Part shown: positions 13,743 through 22,197 of the stretch, in pieces
Position numbering within the stretch: position 1 is the stretch's first letter
Layout: each line of letters opens with the position of its first letter
NCBI GenBank assembly: GCA_028697725.1
Contig: JAQVEG010000029.1
Span: 1 to 34,262 of the forward strand
Origin: Anaerostipes sp.
GTDB taxonomy: Bacteria; Bacillota; Clostridia; Lachnospirales; Lachnospiraceae
Reading direction: 5' to 3'
DNA length: 34,262 nucleotides
The notes under the pieces: model-generated
What the model was told of the DNA's origin: nothing
Databases searched by the model: none
The model's input: the letters and a program-made list of their open reading frames with translations, nothing else
Made by a program: the position numbers and the translations under genes

Positions 13743-16232
13743 ATGACGGAGAGTAAAAAACCAAGAATTATTGTGACAGTTCTTGTGTTTCTTGTTGCCA
13801 TAGTTGTTTGGAACTATGTGCTTGTTGGAAGGAATAATAAAGGAAGCAGTGAATCTGGACAGGCAACACTGCCTTTACTAAGTGTGGAGATGGGAAAATC
13901 AAGTATTAACCAGCTTCATGGTTATGTAGGAAATGTAGATAAGGCATTGCTTCGTGATTCCATTACTCCCCTAGAAGGTGATTCTCTAACCGTTTCCATG
14001 AAATATGGATCCAAATCAATCGAAGCCATGAACTATAAATTATACATGGAAGATAATCAGGAAGTATTGGAAAAAGGAGTTGTAGCAATTCAAAATAAGA
14101 AAGCAAACATCCGGATTTCAAAACGTTTAGAAACGGGGAAAACATATTTATTAGCACTTCAAATTAAAAAGGATAAGCAGAAAATAACTTACTATACAAG
14201 GGTGATTTATGGAACCAAGTTTCATTTGAAAGAGTGCCTTGCTTTTGCAAATAAATTTCACAAAGCAACTTTATCTGGTTCAGACTCTGATTTTATCAAA
14301 CGGTATATTGAATCTAAAGAGGGTGAGACAGCAAATGATTTATCGACCATAGATATTAATTCTGATCAGGAGGCTGTGCAGTATGCAGGGTTGAATCCAG
14401 AAGTGGAAGAAACCTATACGCCAACAATAAAGGAACTATCACCAGGAATTGCTTCCATTGAGATGAAAACCATGCTTTCCGCAGAGAACAGCAAAGGGAT
14501 TAAACAGTATTATATGGTTACAGAATATTATCGAGTACGGTATAGTGGAGGTAAGAATTATTTGCTGAATTACGAAAGAAATCAAGAATCTTACGTTAGG
14601 TATGACACAATCAATGCTTCAGCAAATCAATTTGTAATAGGAATTGCAAGTAATAATTTAGATGAATTAAAAAGCGTAGACGGAGGTAAAAAAGTTGCAT
14701 TTGTCCAACAAAATGAATTGTGGGAATACGACTATGATGCAGTTTCTATGACCAGAGTATTTTCCTTTGTAGGAGAAGATTACCGAGAAGAAAGAAGAAA
14801 TTATGACCACCATGGAATTCATATTGTAGATACAAAGTCCAATGGAGATGTAACCTTTGTTGTATATGGTTATATGAATGGTGGAAAACACGAGGGAGAA
14901 AATGGAATTTCTGTTTACCAGTATAATGCAAAGAAAAAAGAAGTAGAGGAACGTATTTTTATTCCAACAAAACTACAATATGATAACTTGGAAACAGAAA
15001 TGAAAAAAGGGTTGTATTTAAGTCAAGATGACAAGTTATACTTTACGTTAGATGCTGCACTTTATGAAGTTGATGTGGACGGTAAGGACACAAAGGTATT
15101 AGCGAAAAATATTGAGAATGGATTTGTTGTAGTTTCTAACAATGGAATGCTTGCTATGGGGAATTCACAGCATACAGTAACTGTAATGGATTTAGAAAAG
15201 GACACATCATATTCAATTAAATGCAAGGCAGGAGAAGTTATTAAGCCTATAGGATTTGTGAAAAAAGACTTTGTATATGGAGTTGCATATGAGGATGATA
15301 TTTCTACAGATTCAGATGGGACTATGAACATTCCAATGAAGTTTGTCCATATTATCAATCAAAAAAAGGAAACATTAAAAACCTATGGGAATGATGGAAC
15401 TTATATTGTAGATGCAAGTGTGGATGGAACTGTTGTTACAGTAACGCCGGCAACAAGAGTTGGAGATGGATTCAAGAAGAAAAAGACAGAATATATTAGA
15501 TACAGAGAAAGCACAAAGGACAAAGCAGTGCTAGAATATAAATATTCTCAAGACCGTTTGAATTTGCTAAGTATTACATTTCCAGATAAACTTTATGTTC
15601 AAAGTGAACCTAAATATGAATCAGCAACCATAGATGAGACAAACAGTAATTATAATATAGACTTTGAAAAGAATAGGAAAAGAGGGCAGGAGGCATATGT
15701 GTATGCCGGTGGTTCTTTGCTTGGAACATATGAAAGTGTGAATCAAGCCATTTCAAAAGCAAAAAAGAGTGCTGGAGTTGTAGTTAATAGTGACCAGTAC
15801 TATTTGTGGGAAAAGGGAGTCGCAAAAACATATGGAAAAGCACCGAATGTTGTGATTCTAAAAGCAAAACAAAAAGATGAGTCAGCCATTGCATGTATTC
15901 AAATGATGGCAAGAGCTGCAAGTAAAAGCTGCTCCTACGAGAAATTGGCAGCAAGCAAATTATCTACTTTTGATTTGTTGAATCAGGTATTTGATAATTT
16001 AGCATATAACTATTCGGGAACAAGTTTAGATGATGTTTTGTATTGTGTATATAAAGGACGTCCGATTATGACAAAAATGAGCAATAATCATTATGTCTTA
16101 ATTATGAGTTATAATAGTACGAAGATTCGTTATATTGATCCAATTAGTGGAAAGTCTGTTCAGACAGGACGAACAAATTTTGAAAAAGATATTAAAAAAG
16201 CGGGTAATATTTTTTACAGTTACACAGATTAG
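13743..16232 (+). CDS. Membrane-anchored large protein with C-terminal C39-peptidase-like domain
   Basis: An 829-residue protein with a single N-terminal membrane segment (residues 11-26, IIVTVLVFLVAIVVWNYV) and a long extracellular part. Residues of about 280-640 are rich in short beta strands with repeated patterns (KKVAFVQQNELWEYDYD, GDVTFVVYGYMNGG, DKLYFTLDAALYEVDVDG), suggesting a beta-propeller-like domain. The last 120 residues resemble the C39 papain-like peptidase fold: C718 in AIACIQMMARA, H783 in NNHYVLIMSYN and D799 in IDPISGK, with the expected 16-residue His-Asp spacing. Whether it cleaves anything is unknown. ATG at 13743 with AGGAG was preferred to ATG at 13725. I know Lachnospiraceae proteins of this general form only as hypotheticals. 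Confidence 0.75.
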   Translation: MTESKKPRIIVTVLVFLVAIVVWNYVLVGRNNKGSSESGQATLPLLSVEMGKSSINQLHGYVGNVDKALLRDSITPLEGDSLTVSMKYGSKSIEAMNYKLYMEDNQEVLEKGVVAIQNKKANIRISKRLETGKTYLLALQIKKDKQKITYYTRVIYGTKFHLKECLAFANKFHKATLSGSDSDFIKRYIESKEGETANDLSTIDINSDQEAVQYAGLNPEVEETYTPTIKELSPGIASIEMKTMLSAENSKGIKQYYMVTEYYRVRYSGGKNYLLNYERNQESYVRYDTINASANQFVIGIASNNLDELKSVDGGKKVAFVQQNELWEYDYDAVSMTRVFSFVGEDYREERRNYDHHGIHIVDTKSNGDVTFVVYGYMNGGKHEGENGISVYQYNAKKKEVEERIFIPTKLQYDNLETEMKKGLYLSQDDKLYFTLDAALYEVDVDGKDTKVLAKNIENGFVVVSNNGMLAMGNSQHTVTVMDLEKDTSYSIKCKAGEVIKPIGFVKKDFVYGVAYEDDISTDSDGTMNIPMKFVHIINQKKETLKTYGNDGTYIVDASVDGTVVTVTPATRVGDGFKKKKTEYIRYRESTKDKAVLEYKYSQDRLNLLSITFPDKLYVQSEPKYESATIDETNSNYNIDFEKNRKRGQEAYVYAGGSLLGTYESVNQAISKAKKSAGVVVNSDQYYLWEKGVAKTYGKAPNVVILKAKQKDESAIACIQMMARAASKSCSYEKLAASKLSTFDLLNQVFDNLAYNYSGTSLDDVLYCVYKGRPIMTKMSNNHYVLIMSYNSTKIRYIDPISGKSVQTGRTNFEKDIKKAGNIFYSYTD

Positions 16233-16244
16233 AAAAGGAGACCT

Positions 16245-17273
16245 ATGAAGTTTATACATGTAGGCGATGTACATTTAAATGGCAATTTTGAAAGCAGCCG
16301 CGGGTGGAACGAAGAAAGAAAGGAAGATGTATACCTTTCCCTTCAAAGTGTTGTGGCATTAGCCAATAGGGAACAGGTAGATTATCTGTTTTTTACAGGA
16401 GATATTTTTGATGCTCCGCCAACCATGGAACAGCTTAAGAAATTAGACGAAATTCTTATGGGATTAAAGCAGACTTGGGTGTTTATGATTGCAGGAAATC
16501 ACGATTATATTACAGAAAATGCTGCATATTTAAATTATGAATTTTCATCAAAAGTGTATATGTTCAAGGAAGATAAAGTGAAGTGTGTCCATTCAAAAAG
16601 CACTGACACGTATATTTATGGGTATAGTTATCATCAGCCACAAATAACAAAAGCGGTGTTTGATGATATAAAGCCATACAAGAAAGGCGGTCGACATATT
16701 TTACTGGCACATGGAGGAGATGCAACCCATATCCCTATGAATCAGGAAGAATTAAAATGGTCAGGATTTGACTATATTGCATTGGGCCACATTCATGAAC
16801 CACGTGTACTTGCAGATGATTTGATGTGTTACGGAGGAAGTCTTGAACCACTGGATCGTACTGAAACAGGACGCCATGGAGTATTTTTGGGAGAGTTTAC
16901 AAAAGAACATCATTTTGTAAAGTTTGTGCCAATTAGTCAGCGAAATTATATCGATATCTATGTAACTTTTGAACCGGATATGAATCGAATCGCTATGTAT
17001 CAGCAGATTCATGAAGAAATATTAAATTATGGAATTGATCAGATGTTTACCTTGTACTTGCAGGGGACAAAGAAAAAATTTGAAAAGTTAGATTATGATA
17101 TACTATATGAAAAATACCACATTGTGAACATTATGGAAGATGTTATTGATGAAGAGTATGAAATTGTACAAAAGAGGGAAAATCAGCCTAATATTGTGTC
17201 ACTAGTAGAGGATAAATTAAAAGATCAACAAGATGCATTAAAATACGCATTAGAAGGGTTACAGCATGATTAA
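16245..17273 (+). CDS. Metallophosphoesterase, SbcD/YhaO-like nuclease
   Basis: A 342-residue calcineurin-type phosphoesterase of the DNA repair exonuclease (SbcD/Mre11, YhaO) group. Metal motifs are in order: GDVHLNG (D8, H10), FFTGDIFDAP, AGNHDY, LLAHGG and LGHIHEP. The C-terminal cap (from about residue 230) ends in a helical tail. It overlaps the following ATPase gene by eight bases, the usual sign of a two-subunit SbcCD-type complex. TAGAAAAGGAG is the ribosome binding site region. Role in DNA end processing is inferred from the family. Confidence 0.9.
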   Translation: MKFIHVGDVHLNGNFESSRGWNEERKEDVYLSLQSVVALANREQVDYLFFTGDIFDAPPTMEQLKKLDEILMGLKQTWVFMIAGNHDYITENAAYLNYEFSSKVYMFKEDKVKCVHSKSTDTYIYGYSYHQPQITKAVFDDIKPYKKGGRHILLAHGGDATHIPMNQEELKWSGFDYIALGHIHEPRVLADDLMCYGGSLEPLDRTETGRHGVFLGEFTKEHHFVKFVPISQRNYIDIYVTFEPDMNRIAMYQQIHEEILNYGIDQMFTLYLQGTKKKFEKLDYDILYEKYHIVNIMEDVIDEEYEIVQKRENQPNIVSLVEDKLKDQQDALKYALEGLQHD

Positions 17274-18591
17274 AAAACTTCACATAGATGGGTTTGGTAA
17301 ATTTGCATACAAAGATGTGCAATTAAGATCTGGAATCAATGTTATTTACGGACCTAACGAAAGTGGGAAAACTACAATAAGAGAGTTTATATTTCATATG
17401 CTATTTGGTTTAGATAAGGCAAGAGGAATCGCAGCGAGAAGTGATGCATATACAGTATATAGTCCAATATATGGTGGAAATTATGGCGGAACCATGAGAC
17501 TTGAAATTGAACAAGAAGAATATGTTCTCCAAAGGAAGTTTAGAGCAGATGAGCGGGAATGTATTTTCTTTTCAGAGGAAACCAACGAGACAAAAAGTTT
17601 GGAATCGGTTCTCGGGATTTCAGAGAGTGGATACGAAGATACATTTTCCATTAAGAGCGGAGATATGATTCCATCAAAGCAGTTAGCTGTGGACGTAACA
17701 AATTACGCAAATAATATATTTGAAAGTGGAACAACCAACATTCAGGTGGATAAGGCAGTTAATTATTTAAAAGATAAACGGCGGGACAAAAAAAGAGTAT
17801 TATCAGAAAAAGAGATTCTTCTTAAGAATCAAAGACAAAGGATGACAGAGCCTCCCAAAGAGGAAGTGAAAACAGTGGAATCCTATGAGAGGACCATTAT
17901 TGGACTTCCGTTTTTGCTTGGTGCAATGGTATTTTTATATCTTGGTATTTCAGCGTCCTATCTTTTGTTGATTCCCGGACTATTCGGTGCAGTGATAGGT
18001 TCCGTTTTAACACTGCGAAAGAAAAAGGTTGTGACTTATGTAACCACAACTCATGATATTAAGGAAGAATTAAGAAAAGAATATCAAAAACAAAAGGAAA
18101 TAGCGGATCAGTTATCTTATGATATAAGACAGATTAATATTGCAATTGATACAATTTTAGAATCAGCCAATGAAATACGCAATTCCTTTAGTGGACCACT
18201 GAATATGAAAGTAAGTGAGTTCATTGCAGAAATGACAAATGGAAGGTATCGAGAAATCAAAATTGATGAATCACTATCTTTTATGGTAAAATGTAATGAC
18301 AGATATATTGATATGAAATATTTAAGTACAGGAACGATAGAACAGATTTATTTAGCAATTCGGCTTGCAGCAGGGGAAATTCTATATCCAAAAGCTGTAG
18401 TTCCTATTCTATTTGATGACATTTTTGGTAACTTTGATGAAGAAAGAATGATCTCAACTCTTGAGGCGGTTTCAAAAGTCACAGGAAAGCAGGTTATTTT
18501 ATTTACATGCAAGGAAAGCATGCTTCATTCTTTAAATAAATTAAGTCAAACAGTGAACTGGATTTCCGTAGAGGAGTCTAAGAATAAGTGA
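17266..18591 (+). CDS. Short YhaN/SbcC-like ATPase with membrane hairpin
   Basis: A 441-residue AAA/SMC-type ATPase, under half the length of typical YhaN or SbcC proteins. The N-terminal lobe has the Walker A GPNESGKTT (29-37). The C-terminal lobe has the signature-like YLSTGTIEQIYLAIRLA (352-368) and Walker B VPILFDDIFGNFDEERM (379-395). In place of long coiled-coil arms there is a hydrophobic hairpin at about residues 211-249 (two membrane-type segments split by PG), followed by only a short coiled coil (about 260-300). It overlaps the nuclease gene by eight bases and precedes the penicillin-binding protein gene by 12. Probably a membrane-tethered partner of the nuclease. Confidence 0.85.
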   Translation: MIKKLHIDGFGKFAYKDVQLRSGINVIYGPNESGKTTIREFIFHMLFGLDKARGIAARSDAYTVYSPIYGGNYGGTMRLEIEQEEYVLQRKFRADERECIFFSEETNETKSLESVLGISESGYEDTFSIKSGDMIPSKQLAVDVTNYANNIFESGTTNIQVDKAVNYLKDKRRDKKRVLSEKEILLKNQRQRMTEPPKEEVKTVESYERTIIGLPFLLGAMVFLYLGISASYLLLIPGLFGAVIGSVLTLRKKKVVTYVTTTHDIKEELRKEYQKQKEIADQLSYDIRQINIAIDTILESANEIRNSFSGPLNMKVSEFIAEMTNGRYREIKIDESLSFMVKCNDRYIDMKYLSTGTIEQIYLAIRLAAGEILYPKAVVPILFDDIFGNFDEERMISTLEAVSKVTGKQVILFTCKESMLHSLNKLSQTVNWISVEESKNK

Positions 18592-18603
18592 AAGGTGTAG
18601 GTT

Positions 18604-20823
18604 ATGGCAGAAGATAGGCGTGATACAACAAATAAGCAAGTAGTATCGAAACGTAGAAAAGTCAAGGCGAAGAAAAAGCCAAGAAAACTTCTATTGAAGA
18701 TTTCCGTTGCATTTTTATTATTAATAGGAATTGCATGGCTTTCCATTGGTGTTCAGCTTGTAAAATACCACAAGGAGGCACAAAAATTAGTGGCAAATGC
18801 ATCTGAAAAAACCTTTAAAGCATCCCAGACAAGTATTGTATATGATACCAATGGAAAACAGATGTTTAAGTTAAAAGGGGAGAAGGATGTTTACTATTTA
18901 AAATATAGTAAATTACCAGTATATGCAGTTGCAGCAATGATCTCGGTAGAGGATCAAGATTTCTATAAACACAGTGGTATTAGTGTTCGAGGAATTGGAC
19001 GAGCTATTGTTTCATACGTTACAAACAAAGGACAGATTACTCAGGGTGGAAGTACCATTACCCAGCAGTTAGCCAAAGGCGTATTTTTGACCAATGAACG
19101 GTCTTGGAAGCGAAAGGCAAAAGAGATATTTATAGCTCTTGAATTGGAAAAGATATATTCTAAGGATCAAATTATGGAATTTTACTTAAATAATATCTAT
19201 TTCGCCAACGGTTATTATGGAATACAGGCAGCTAGCCAAGGATATTTTAGAAAAGATGCAGAGGATTTATCCCTTGCTCAGGCAACATTTTTATGTTCCA
19301 TTCCAAATGCCCCATCCATGTATGAGCCTTATAAGAATAAGGATAATACCGTTGTACGACAAAAGAAAATTCTAAAAGATATGTTGGAACAAAAGATGAT
19401 TACAAAGTCTCAATACAAAGAGGCATTGAACGAAAAAATCAAGCTAAAGGCTAAAAAGAAAGATTCAACAGAAAAACGAAATTATGTAGAGTCTTATGTG
19501 ATTTATACTGCCACAAGAGCATTGATGAAGAATCAAGGATTTGTATTTAAAGTGAAGTTTAGCAGTGATGAAGCAAAGAAAACATATCAAGAAGAGTATA
19601 GTAAGTTGTATGCAAAATGTAAAACTCAGTTGTATAGTTCAGGATATCGTATTTATACATCCATTGATTTAAAGGTACAAGAAAAACTGCAAGACAGTAT
19701 CAATAATGCAATGGACTCCTATGATTCAAAGGATAAGAATGGAATATATAAAGCACAGGCTGCAGGAACCTGTATTGACAATGAAACAGGAAAAGTAGCG
19801 GGAATTGTTGGAGGACGATATCAGAAGAACGTAAGTTATTCTTTGAATCGTGCATTCCAAAGTCCAAGACAGCCAGGTAGTGCGATTAAACCTTTGCTAG
19901 TATTTGGACCAGCTATGGAGCGTGGTTATGGACCGGGGTCCATTGTAAGTGATTCGCCAATGAAAGCCAAAGATAAGCATAGAGTCAATAACTCTGGCGG
20001 AAGTTATTCTGGAAATATTACCATTCGTAAAGCATTACAAAAATCAAGTAACGTTGTAACCATGAGACTATATGAAGAATTAGGACCAACAACGGCATTA
20101 AGATATTTGGAGCGAATGAATTTCAAGAGTTTGACAAGTGTAGATTATAAATACTATACAACTTGTCTAGGTGGATTCACATATGGAACAACAGCAGAAG
20201 AGATGGCAGCAGGATACGCTACGTTCCCAAATAACGGAGTTTATCGTGAACCTACATGTATAGAAAAGATTGACAACTCAGAAGGAGATGCTGTAGTTGA
20301 GGATTCAGATATTTCATCAGAAAAAACTATTTTCTCAAAAACAACATCAAGTATGATGAGTAGTTGTTTACAAAGTGTTGTAAAATCGGGTACAGGTGCA
20401 GGAGCTAAAGTACCAAATGTAGATACTGCGGGTAAGACAGGAACAACAACAAGCAATAAAGATGGTTGGTTCTGTGGATACACACCATATTATACAACAG
20501 CTATTTGGGTTGGACGAGATGATAATAAGACCATGGCAGCTTTAAGTGGGGCTTCTTATCCAAAGAGTATTTGGAGTAGCTTCATGAATAAGATACATTC
20601 TGAAATATCAGCAGCAGCATCACCAAGCTCTGGATCATCATATTCATATAATGATTATGGTTCAGGAAGTTCAGGGGGAAGTTCAGGCGGAACATCAAGT
20701 GGAAATACATCTGGAACTTCTCAAGCAACGACAGCTCAGTCAACGACAGCGGCACCAACAACATCGGCACCAACCACATCAGCGCCAGCAACAGAACCAC
20801 CAGCAACAGATGCACAACAATAA
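18604..20823 (+). CDS. Class A penicillin-binding protein (PBP1A-type)
   Basis: A bifunctional peptidoglycan glycosyltransferase/transpeptidase of 739 residues. A basic cytoplasmic tail (residues 1-30) is followed by one membrane segment (about 31-50). The GT51 domain has the catalytic E116 in VEDQDFYKHSG, GGSTITQQLAK and KAKEIFIALELEKIYSKDQIMEFYLN. The transpeptidase has S426-A-I-K429 (RQPGSAIKPL), S481-S-N483 and K611-T-G613. The C-terminal 80 residues are a low-complexity Ser/Gly/Thr/Ala/Pro tail (for example TTSAPTTSAPATEPPAT), probably extending into the wall. The start at 18604 follows GGTGTAGG, 12 bases after the ATPase stop. A strong terminator follows. Confidence 0.95.
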   Translation: MAEDRRDTTNKQVVSKRRKVKAKKKPRKLLLKISVAFLLLIGIAWLSIGVQLVKYHKEAQKLVANASEKTFKASQTSIVYDTNGKQMFKLKGEKDVYYLKYSKLPVYAVAAMISVEDQDFYKHSGISVRGIGRAIVSYVTNKGQITQGGSTITQQLAKGVFLTNERSWKRKAKEIFIALELEKIYSKDQIMEFYLNNIYFANGYYGIQAASQGYFRKDAEDLSLAQATFLCSIPNAPSMYEPYKNKDNTVVRQKKILKDMLEQKMITKSQYKEALNEKIKLKAKKKDSTEKRNYVESYVIYTATRALMKNQGFVFKVKFSSDEAKKTYQEEYSKLYAKCKTQLYSSGYRIYTSIDLKVQEKLQDSINNAMDSYDSKDKNGIYKAQAAGTCIDNETGKVAGIVGGRYQKNVSYSLNRAFQSPRQPGSAIKPLLVFGPAMERGYGPGSIVSDSPMKAKDKHRVNNSGGSYSGNITIRKALQKSSNVVTMRLYEELGPTTALRYLERMNFKSLTSVDYKYYTTCLGGFTYGTTAEEMAAGYATFPNNGVYREPTCIEKIDNSEGDAVVEDSDISSEKTIFSKTTSSMMSSCLQSVVKSGTGAGAKVPNVDTAGKTGTTTSNKDGWFCGYTPYYTTAIWVGRDDNKTMAALSGASYPKSIWSSFMNKIHSEISAAASPSSGSSYSYNDYGSGSSGGSSGGTSSGNTSGTSQATTAQSTTAAPTTSAPTTSAPATEPPATDAQQ

Positions 20824-20841
20824 AATAATCAAATAATAATC

Positions 20842-20882
20842 AAATACTTTTCTAGGTGAATGACTTAGAAAAGTATTTTTTT
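20842..20882 (+). terminator. Rho-independent terminator after the penicillin-binding protein gene
   Basis: A 13-base perfect stem (20842-20854 with 20866-20878), an 11-base loop and a T-run to 20882. It closes the long series of genes that starts at 12577. Confidence 0.9.
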
Positions 20883-20901
20883 GTAAAATAATAAATAACT
20901 A

Positions 20902-20930
20902 TTGTTATTTGAGGTTGTTCTCGGTATAAT
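20902..20930 (+). promoter_or_regulatory. Promoter of the symporter gene
   Basis: -35 TTGTTA (20902-20907), 17-base spacer, consensus -10 TATAAT (20925-20930). Confidence 0.75.
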
Positions 20931-20940
20931 AAAAAAGTTG

Positions 20941-20965
20941 CTGTACGGACAGTTGTCCGTTACAG
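20941..20965 (+). promoter_or_regulatory. Leader hairpin before the symporter gene
   Basis: CTGT-A-CGGAC (20941-20950) pairs with GTCCG-TT-ACAG (20955-20965) around an AGTT loop. It starts a few bases after the predicted transcript start and ends six bases before the AGGAGG ribosome binding site. It may stabilise the mRNA 5' end, act as an operator (CGGACAGTTGTCCG is symmetric) or regulate translation. Confidence 0.5.
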
Positions 20966-20988
20966 AGAAAAAGGAGGAGAAAAAACAA

Positions 20989-22188
20989 ATGAAAACGAAA
21001 AAAATTAAAGTAGGACTGCTTTGGAGATTGCTCATTGGAATTGGAATTGGTATGCTAATTGGTTCCGTGGGAGAGATTTTTGGAGTTTCAGATAATATTG
21101 TATTTAAAGGAATCATCCGGATATTTGTAACATTTACAACGTTGTTTAGTACATTCCTTTCCTTTATAATTCCACTATTGATAGTATCGTTTGTTTCTGT
21201 AGGTCTTGCCGACCTTGGAAAGAAAGCTAATCGTCTATTTGGGATTACATTATTATTATCATATTTATCTACAATTATTGCGGGATTTTCGGCTTTTTTA
21301 CTTGGAAAGATGTTTCTGCCATCTATGATTCATAAGATTGCAGCAGGTTCTATTCAGGCAAAAGAATTCAAAGAGATTTTCACAATTCAAGCGGATCCTG
21401 TATTTGGAGTTATGACAGCCCTTATTCTGGCATTTTTATTAGGATTAGGATTGGCAAATACAAAAAGTGATAGTTTACTGCTTTGTATCAAAGATTTACA
21501 GGAAATTATTACAAAGACATTGAATAAAATTATTATTCCAATGATTCCATTTTATATTGCAGGGTTATTTGCAAAGATTGCGGCGGAAGGAGAACTACTT
21601 CCAACCATTAAGATGTTTGTAAAATTATATATTATGATTTTATTATTCCAGTGGACCTATATTTTGCTTCAGCATTTAGTTGCCACACTTTACACCAAGG
21701 AAAATAAATTTAAAAACTTAAAGAATTTGGCACCAGCATATTTTACAGCATTGGGAACCCAGTCTTCAGCAACTACCATTCCAGTCAATATGGATAGTGT
21801 AAAAACTAGTGGCGTAGCAGAGGATATTGCGGATTTTGTAATTCCATTATGTGCTACGATTCACTTGGCAGGAGATACTATTTGCCTTGTAATTGGTTCT
21901 ATGGGAATTATGATTGCAAATGGAATTACACCAACATTTTCTATGTTTGCACCATTTGTTATGATGCTTGGAGTAACTATGGTAGCTGCACCAGGTGTTC
22001 CAGGTGGTGGAGTTATGGCAGCTCTTGGATTAATTAAGAGTATGTTGGGATTCACAGATCTTATGAGTCAGTTGATAATTTCCCTTCACTTCTCACAGGA
22101 TAGTTTTGGTACTGCATGTAACATTTCAGGTGACCAGACAATTGCATATGTGATTGATAAAGTGGATCAGAAAAATCAAGCAGAATAA
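20989..22188 (+). CDS. Dicarboxylate/amino acid:cation symporter (SLC1/DAACS family)
   Basis: A 399-residue sodium- or proton-coupled transporter for dicarboxylates or amino acids. It has about eight hydrophobic segments plus the family's two re-entrant loops: the serine-rich LGTQSSATTIPVN and the second near APGVPGGGVMA. The later binding motif HFSQDSFGTACNISGDQT holds the conserved aspartate and the NxxGD element. The substrate is not certain; the sequence looks more like the Lachnospiraceae cation symporters than the glutamate-specific GltP. ATG at 20989 has AAGGAGGAG upstream; upstream in-frame starts lie in the leader hairpin. The MATE gene follows after nine bases. Confidence 0.88.
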   Translation: MKTKKIKVGLLWRLLIGIGIGMLIGSVGEIFGVSDNIVFKGIIRIFVTFTTLFSTFLSFIIPLLIVSFVSVGLADLGKKANRLFGITLLLSYLSTIIAGFSAFLLGKMFLPSMIHKIAAGSIQAKEFKEIFTIQADPVFGVMTALILAFLLGLGLANTKSDSLLLCIKDLQEIITKTLNKIIIPMIPFYIAGLFAKIAAEGELLPTIKMFVKLYIMILLFQWTYILLQHLVATLYTKENKFKNLKNLAPAYFTALGTQSSATTIPVNMDSVKTSGVAEDIADFVIPLCATIHLAGDTICLVIGSMGIMIANGITPTFSMFAPFVMMLGVTMVAAPGVPGGGVMAALGLIKSMLGFTDLMSQLIISLHFSQDSFGTACNISGDQTIAYVIDKVDQKNQAE

Positions 22189-22197
22189 GAAGGATAT

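Noticed and set aside
20582..20836. Leucine-rich minus and Gln-rich plus frames over the penicillin-binding protein tail
   Set aside because: They are shadows of the low-complexity Ser/Thr/Pro coding region.
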